This document shows positions 58,966 to 64,000 of a DNA stretch of 64,000 nt, piece by piece. The stretch is from Closterium sp. Naga37s-1 (Eukaryota > Streptophyta > Zygnematophyceae > Desmidiales > Closteriaceae): positions 7,768,001-7,832,000 of the forward strand of contig CANJKZ010000010.1 of NCBI GenBank assembly GCA_947471745.1, in the 5' to 3' direction. The notes beneath the pieces are model-generated. The model was not told the DNA's origin. It searched no databases and was given only the letters and a program-made list of their open reading frames with translations. Every line of letters begins with the position of its first letter. Within the stretch, counting starts at the first letter, position 1. The position numbers were made by a program, and so were the translations under genes.

Positions 58966-61900
58966 TCGGCTCCTCCGCCACCAGCAGCAGCAGCCGCCAG
59001 CAGCAGCCGCCGCCACCGCCAGCAGCAGCCGACTGCAGCAGACGCCGCTGACAGCAGCGGCGGCCGCCACCAGCAGCAGCCGTCACCGCCGACAGCCGCG
59101 ACTGCCGCCGCCACTGACAGCAGGAGCTGCCGCCGCGGTCGCAACTCTGTCCCTGCCGACATGCCTCGGCCCTGCCCCACCGCTTGCCGACCCCTACCTA
59201 CCAGCCCTGGTAAGAGCACTGCCGAGCCACGCCTGCTACTGCTGCCCCTAGCCTGCTGCCACTGCTGTCATGGCTACCCCGAGCGTTCTAGTCATTGATG
59301 CTGAGGGTCGGGCTGTTGACTTTGAGGTCTGGGTCGATGATCTACAGCTTTTCCTACAGTGCGATAGGAAGGACGGTCTCTCACTGTTCGATCTCACGTC
59401 TGGCGCCTCTGCTGCCCCTGCTGCCGATGCTGACAGCACTGTTCGCTCACAGTGGGCCACACGCGATGCTGCTGCCCGTCTTGCTGTGCGTAGTCACTTG
59501 CCGTCCACTGATCGCGCGCACTTTAGTCAGTACAAGAGTGCTAAGACCTTGTACGATGTTGTAGTTGCACGCTACTCTTCCCCAGCCACTGCTGCCCTTA
59601 GCCGCCTCATGCTGCCGTACCTGTTTCCTGACCTCGCCGCCTTTCCCACAGTCGCTGACCTCATTACGCACCTCCGCACTAGTGACACCCGCTACCGCGC
59701 TGTGCTTCCTGCTGAGTTCTGCGCCAAGAACCCCCCCCCCCATGTACATCACCCTCTACTACATAGTCACCCGGCTCCCTGACTCCCTTCGCTCGGTCAG
59801 GGACCACTTTCTCTCTGTTTGCCCCACCACACTCACCGTTGACCTCCTCGAGGAGCGCCTCCTGGCAGCTGAGAAGAGTATAGTCGCTGTAGGAGCCTCT
59901 CGTGGTGACCCTCGTGCCCCCTTCTTTGAGGGGCGCTCCCCCTCCCCCCTTTTGCCCTCTGTTGCCTCTGCTGCTGCCGTCGACTTCGTTGGCACCGAGT
60001 CGGTCGGCGCTGCGTCTGCCCCTAGCGGGAGACGTCGCACCGGCAAGGGCAAGGGGGGCAAGGGCGCTGGAGGGGCTGGCGGGGGCGGTGGAGGTGGCGG
60101 TGGAGGCGGCGGAGGGAGTGGGGTTGGCGGTGGGAGTGGTGGCGGGGGTGGGGGCTTTGGTGGCGGCGGTGGAGGCGGAGGCGGCGGCGGCGGTGGCGGT
60201 GGGAGCGGAGGAGGAGGCGGTGGCGGCGGTGGCGGAGGTGGCGGCGGCGGAGGTGGAGCTGGTCGGGGTGGCTCTGCGCAGCGGGGCGGCTTCGGTGGTG
60301 GTCAGCGCCAGCAGCAGCAGCGCACTCGTGAGACCCCGCCCCCCCAGCAGCTTCGTGAGTGGTACGCTGCGCGTCAGCGGGGTGGGGGTGCTGGTCCTTG
60401 TGCCTACGTCCTGCGTACCGGCGACCGCACTGGTGAGCCGTGCGGTGGCCCGCACACCACCCAGCGCTGCTTCGGCCGCCTGACGGACGCTTGGCGTCTC
60501 CAGTTCCCTGACGCCACTGAGATCCCCCGCTGGGGCGAGCTGCTTAGGTCGGGGGTTGCTATCTTTGATCTAGATTATGATGCCATTCTTGCTGCCATGT
60601 ATGTTGTGTCTACTAGTGATAAGGGTGACTGTTACCTGTGTGTTCCGCCTGACCCGGGCATTGAGGCTGCTGCTCTAGGTGTTGGTGAGGCTGCTGCTCT
60701 CGGTGCTAGTGCGTCTGCTGCCCCAGGTGCTGGTGAGTCTGCTCTCTCAGGTACCACGTCGGCTCAGACCTTACACACCTTCACCCTTGACTCGGGTGCT
60801 TCCCGCTCCTTCTTTCGAGACCGCACCACGCTTACGCCGCTTAGTCGACCAGTTGCGGTCTCCCTGGCGGACCCCTCTGGGGGTCCTGTCCTTGCCCACT
60901 TCTCCACTGTCTTACCGTGTCCGGCGGCCCCCTCTGGCACCCTGTCGGGTCTCTACCTCCCCTCGTTCTCTACGAACTTGGTGAGTGGTGCTGATCTACA
61001 GGATCGGGGGGTTGACCAGTTCACTCCTGCGAGTCAGCGGGTGACCCACTGTACGTGTGCTCGGACGGGCCGACACTTGGCCACGTTTACCCGTCAGCCG
61101 GGGTCGAGCCTGTACACACTTACTACTGAGTCTCCTCCGGTTGCTGAGTCTGGTCAGGTAGCTGCGTCGGGTCAGGTGTTTGCTGCAGCGTCCAGGTCTG
61201 GTCCTGAGTCTGCTCCCTGCTCGTGTCGTCTCCTGTCCCACCAGACTCTCCTCTGGCACCACCGCCTTGGTCAACCCTCCCTGCCTCGTCTCCGAGGCAT
61301 GGCCTCCCGTTACCTTGTCTCTGGTCTCCCCCGGTCCCTCCCTCCCCTCCCTCCGGGGCCTGCCCCTACCTGCGTTCCCTGCGTCGAGGGGCGGCAGCGC
61401 GCCGCCCCTCACTCCTCCGAGTTTCCTCCGACAGAGGCTCCGCTGCAGACTCTTCACATGGACGTGTGGGGCCCCGCCCGCGTCCGTGGCCAGGGTCACG
61501 AACGTTACTTCCTGTTGGTGGTTGACGACTACTCGCGTTACACCACGGTGTTCCCCTTGCGCAGCAAGGGTGACGTCGCTGAGGTGTTGATCGACTGGAT
61601 CCGCGCAGCTCGTCTCCAGCTCAGAGAGAGTTTCGGCTCGGACTTTCCTGTTCTGCGTCTGCACTCCGACAGAGGCGGGGAGTTTTCCTCTGCCCTTCTG
61701 GGAGCCTTCTGTCGTGCACAGGGCATCCGCCAGACCTTCACGCTTCCGGCCTCTCCACAGCAAAATGGGATTGCTGAGCGCCGCATTGGCATGGTCATGG
61801 ACGTCGCTCGTACGTCCATGATCCATGCGGCTGCTCCCCATTTTCTGTGGCCGTTTGCGGTTCAGTACGCAGCGCATCAGATCAACCTTCAGCCCCGGGT

Positions 61901-64000
61901 CTCCTTGCCAGAGACCTCCCCCACCTTGCGGTGGACGGGGAAGGTTGGCGATGCGTCTGCGTTTCGTGTCTGGGGATCTCGGGCGTTTGTTCGCGACTTG
62001 TCTGCGGACAAGCTGTCCCCCCGTGCTGTTCCCTGCGTCTTCCTTGGCTTCCCCCCTGACGCGCCTGGTTGGCAGTTTTACCACCCCACCTCGCGCCGTG
62101 TTCTGTCCTCCCAGGACGTCACCTTTGACGAGTCGGTGCCTTACTACCGTCTCTTCCCCTACCGCGCTGCGCCCCTCCCCCCGCCGCCGCTCTTCCTTGC
62201 GCCAGGTCCCCCCCCGGTAGACCCTCTCCCCCCTCAGGGTCCTGCCCCGTCAGGTGTGTCCCAGGTAGACACAGTCGAGCCTGTCGAGGTAGCTGTTGAC
62301 TCTGGTGCTACTAGGGGTGCTGAGCCTGGGGGTACGGAGCCTGGGGGTGCTGAGCCTGGGGGTGCGGAGCCTGGGGGTGCTGGGTCTGCTCGTGTGGCCT
62401 CTGGCGGTGCTGGGTTTGGGGGCCCTTCGGGTGCTTCGTCGAGGCGGGAGCTACCCTCTCCACAGGAGCTACGCGAGTGGTTTGCCCGGCGCTGGAGCCG
62501 TGCTGCTGGAGCTGGAGGTGCTCCTGTTACTGCTGACCCTGGGGTCGGCACTGGAGTTACTGGAGCCACTGGTCCTGGAGGTGCTCGTACTGGCGGTACT
62601 GGAGCTGCTGGGACTGGGGGTGCTGCTGGGGCTGCTGGAGCTGGTGCTGCTGGAGGTACTGGAGATACTGGAGCTACTGGGCCTGGAGGTGCTCCTGGTG
62701 CTGGAGCTGCAGGCGGTACTGGAGCTGGCGGTCCTGCTGGAGTTGGAGCTGCTGGAGCTGGAGCTGCTGGGGGTGCTGGCGCTGGAGGTGCTGCTGGCGC
62801 TGGTGCTTTTGAGGGTGCTGGAGTTGGCGCTGTTGGAGCTGGAGGTGCTGCTGGCGCTGGTGCTGCCGCTGGGAGTACTGGTGTTGTTCCTGCTGGTTCT
62901 GGAGGCGCTGCGCGGCCGCGGCCGTACTTCGTTCCGCTCCTTGAGCAGGTTCTTGGTCTTCCGCCTTCTACTGGTCCTGCTCCTCCCTTAGAGTGTCCAC
63001 AGCCTGTCCAGTCGCAGTCACAGTTACAGCCCGCCTCCCCCCTGCCTGCTCCTTCTCCCTACACTGGTCCTACTGGAGGTCTTGCTGAGCGTCGTGAGCC
63101 TGCGTCTCGTCCTGCGTCGCCTGTTCGTGCTGCTCGCACTAGTAGTCGTGCTCCGCGTCCGCGTCCTCCTGCGGTCCCAGGCACACACCAGATGGCACTG
63201 CGTCCTTCCACTGCTCCTCTGCGTGTCCCGTTGCCGTCTCCTCCAGAGTCCTCTCTTCCTGTTCTTGCTGACCCGGAGTCTGACTCTCTTCGTGCTGCCA
63301 GTCCTACTGTCACGCGTCTCCTGGCTACTGTTGTCACTGACCCTTCCTTTGAGTCCACTGCTGCGTCTGCCTTAGTTGCTGAGCTTGTCGACTTTGCTGC
63401 TTGTGTCGTCTAGACTACGCCGCTAGTCTCGTTGCTGAGTCTGAGTCTGTCTGTCCTCCGTCCGTCGGGGGTGAGTGTGCTCTTAGCACGGACGTCCTTG
63501 AGGACAGGCAGGAGGAGTTCCAGTGTTTTTCTGCTGCTTTGCCTCATCTCGTGTCCACGCTGATTGCCCCTGAGGGAGACCCGGATGCACCAGACATCCC
63601 GACTCCTCGATCGTACGCTGAGGCGATCGAGGGTCCCTACTCCTCACAGTGGCAGTCAGCCATGGACGCAGAGATGGCTTCCTGGAAGTCCACAGGCACC
63701 TACGTCGACGAGGTTCCCCCACCTGGGGCGAACATCGTCAGTGGCATGTGGATTTTCAGGGTGAAGCGGCCGCCGGGTTCTCCACCTGTCTTCAAGGCGC
63801 GTTACGTGGCTCGAGGTTTCAGTCAGCGACAGGGAGTTGACTACTTTCAGACCTTCTCTCCCACCCCGAAGATGACCACTCTTCGGGTGCTGCTGCACAT
63901 AGCCGCTCAGCGCGACTACGAGCTTCACTCTCTTGACTTCAGTACAGCTTTCTTGTAGGGCAGCCTGCACGAGGAGATCTGGCTGCGCCGCCCACCTGGC

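Larger units (their letters stand above)
58208..64000 (+). mobile_element. Third Ty1/Copia LTR retrotransposon, cut by the window end
   Basis: A left LTR of 127 bp (58208-58334, TGTCAGACTT...TTCACA) is followed by the primer site TGGTATAGAGCAGG. The leader (about 58380-59265) is a GC-rich tandem repeat (CGCCCCTAGCGGCCCCGTCG-type units). Coding parts resemble the inner element: gag (about 59270-60500, Gly-rich insert about 60055-60270), protease (FTLDSGASRSFF, about 60780), pre-integrase and integrase (about 61240-62180), repetitive linker (about 62290-62920), start of reverse transcriptase (about 63570 onward). The right half and right LTR lie outside the window, so no age or target duplication can be given. 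The visible part has about three breaks. It belongs to the same short-LTR family as the inner element but to another subfamily. Confidence 0.93.

Overview
The window is nuclear DNA of a plant-lineage eukaryote. Evidence: split genes with GT-AG introns, a ferredoxin-C2-type protein with a plastid-type leader, a plant-like THO2, a GT47/EGF glycosyltransferase of the cell-wall type, and Ty1/Copia elements with tRNA-Met-type primer sites. High GC, strong low-complexity tracts and the Copia type suggest a streptophyte alga (perhaps a zygnematophyte) or an early land plant. That placement is a guess; the sequence does not prove it.

Layout. 272-3870 (-): CRAL-TRIO/SEC14-like gene, five exons, 431 aa. 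5580-7090 (+): shugoshin, nine exons, 319 aa. 7339-33614 (-): THO2/THOC2, scaffold of the THO mRNA-export complex, 28 exons, 2,746 aa. 35219-40885 (+): GT47 exostosin-like glycosyltransferase with EGF-like modules, six exons, 958 aa. 41443-42623 (+): FdC2-type 2Fe-2S ferredoxin, two exons, 211 aa. From 43164 (+): small exons of an unrecognised host gene whose first intron is filled by a Copia element (44121-56903) that itself carries a younger Copia element (45421-52096). 58208 to the window end: a third Copia element, related to the inner one and cut by the window edge. All exon models were built by reading splice sites and matching remembered family sequence. In each of the five complete models the exon lengths add up to an uninterrupted reading frame.

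The most unusual signal is in the introns of THO2, GT47 and CRAL-TRIO. About two thirds of the THO2 exons, most GT47 exons and two CRAL-TRIO exons have partial, diverged copies of their own edge next to them. Copies of a 5' edge (with its acceptor AG) lie upstream, and copies of a 3' edge (with its donor GT) lie downstream. The copies therefore span splice junctions. At many of their outer breakpoints sits a short near-palindrome of the form TTTTGAG-NNNN-CTCAAAA. Shugoshin and FdC2, between and beside these genes, show none of this. The same introns carry two TIR elements with target-site duplications (a MULE-like one at 23464-24297 and a hAT-like one at 29579-30078), an inverted pair of captured ULP1-protease exon fragments, a Copia RNase H fossil and several long minisatellites.

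The complete genes are housekeeping functions (lipid transfer, chromosome cohesion, mRNA export, cell-wall glycosylation, plastid electron transfer). Nothing in the sequence ties them into one pathway. Shugoshin and THO2 converge with about 250 bp between stop codons; CRAL-TRIO/shugoshin and THO2/GT47 are divergent pairs with 1.6-1.7 kb between start codons.
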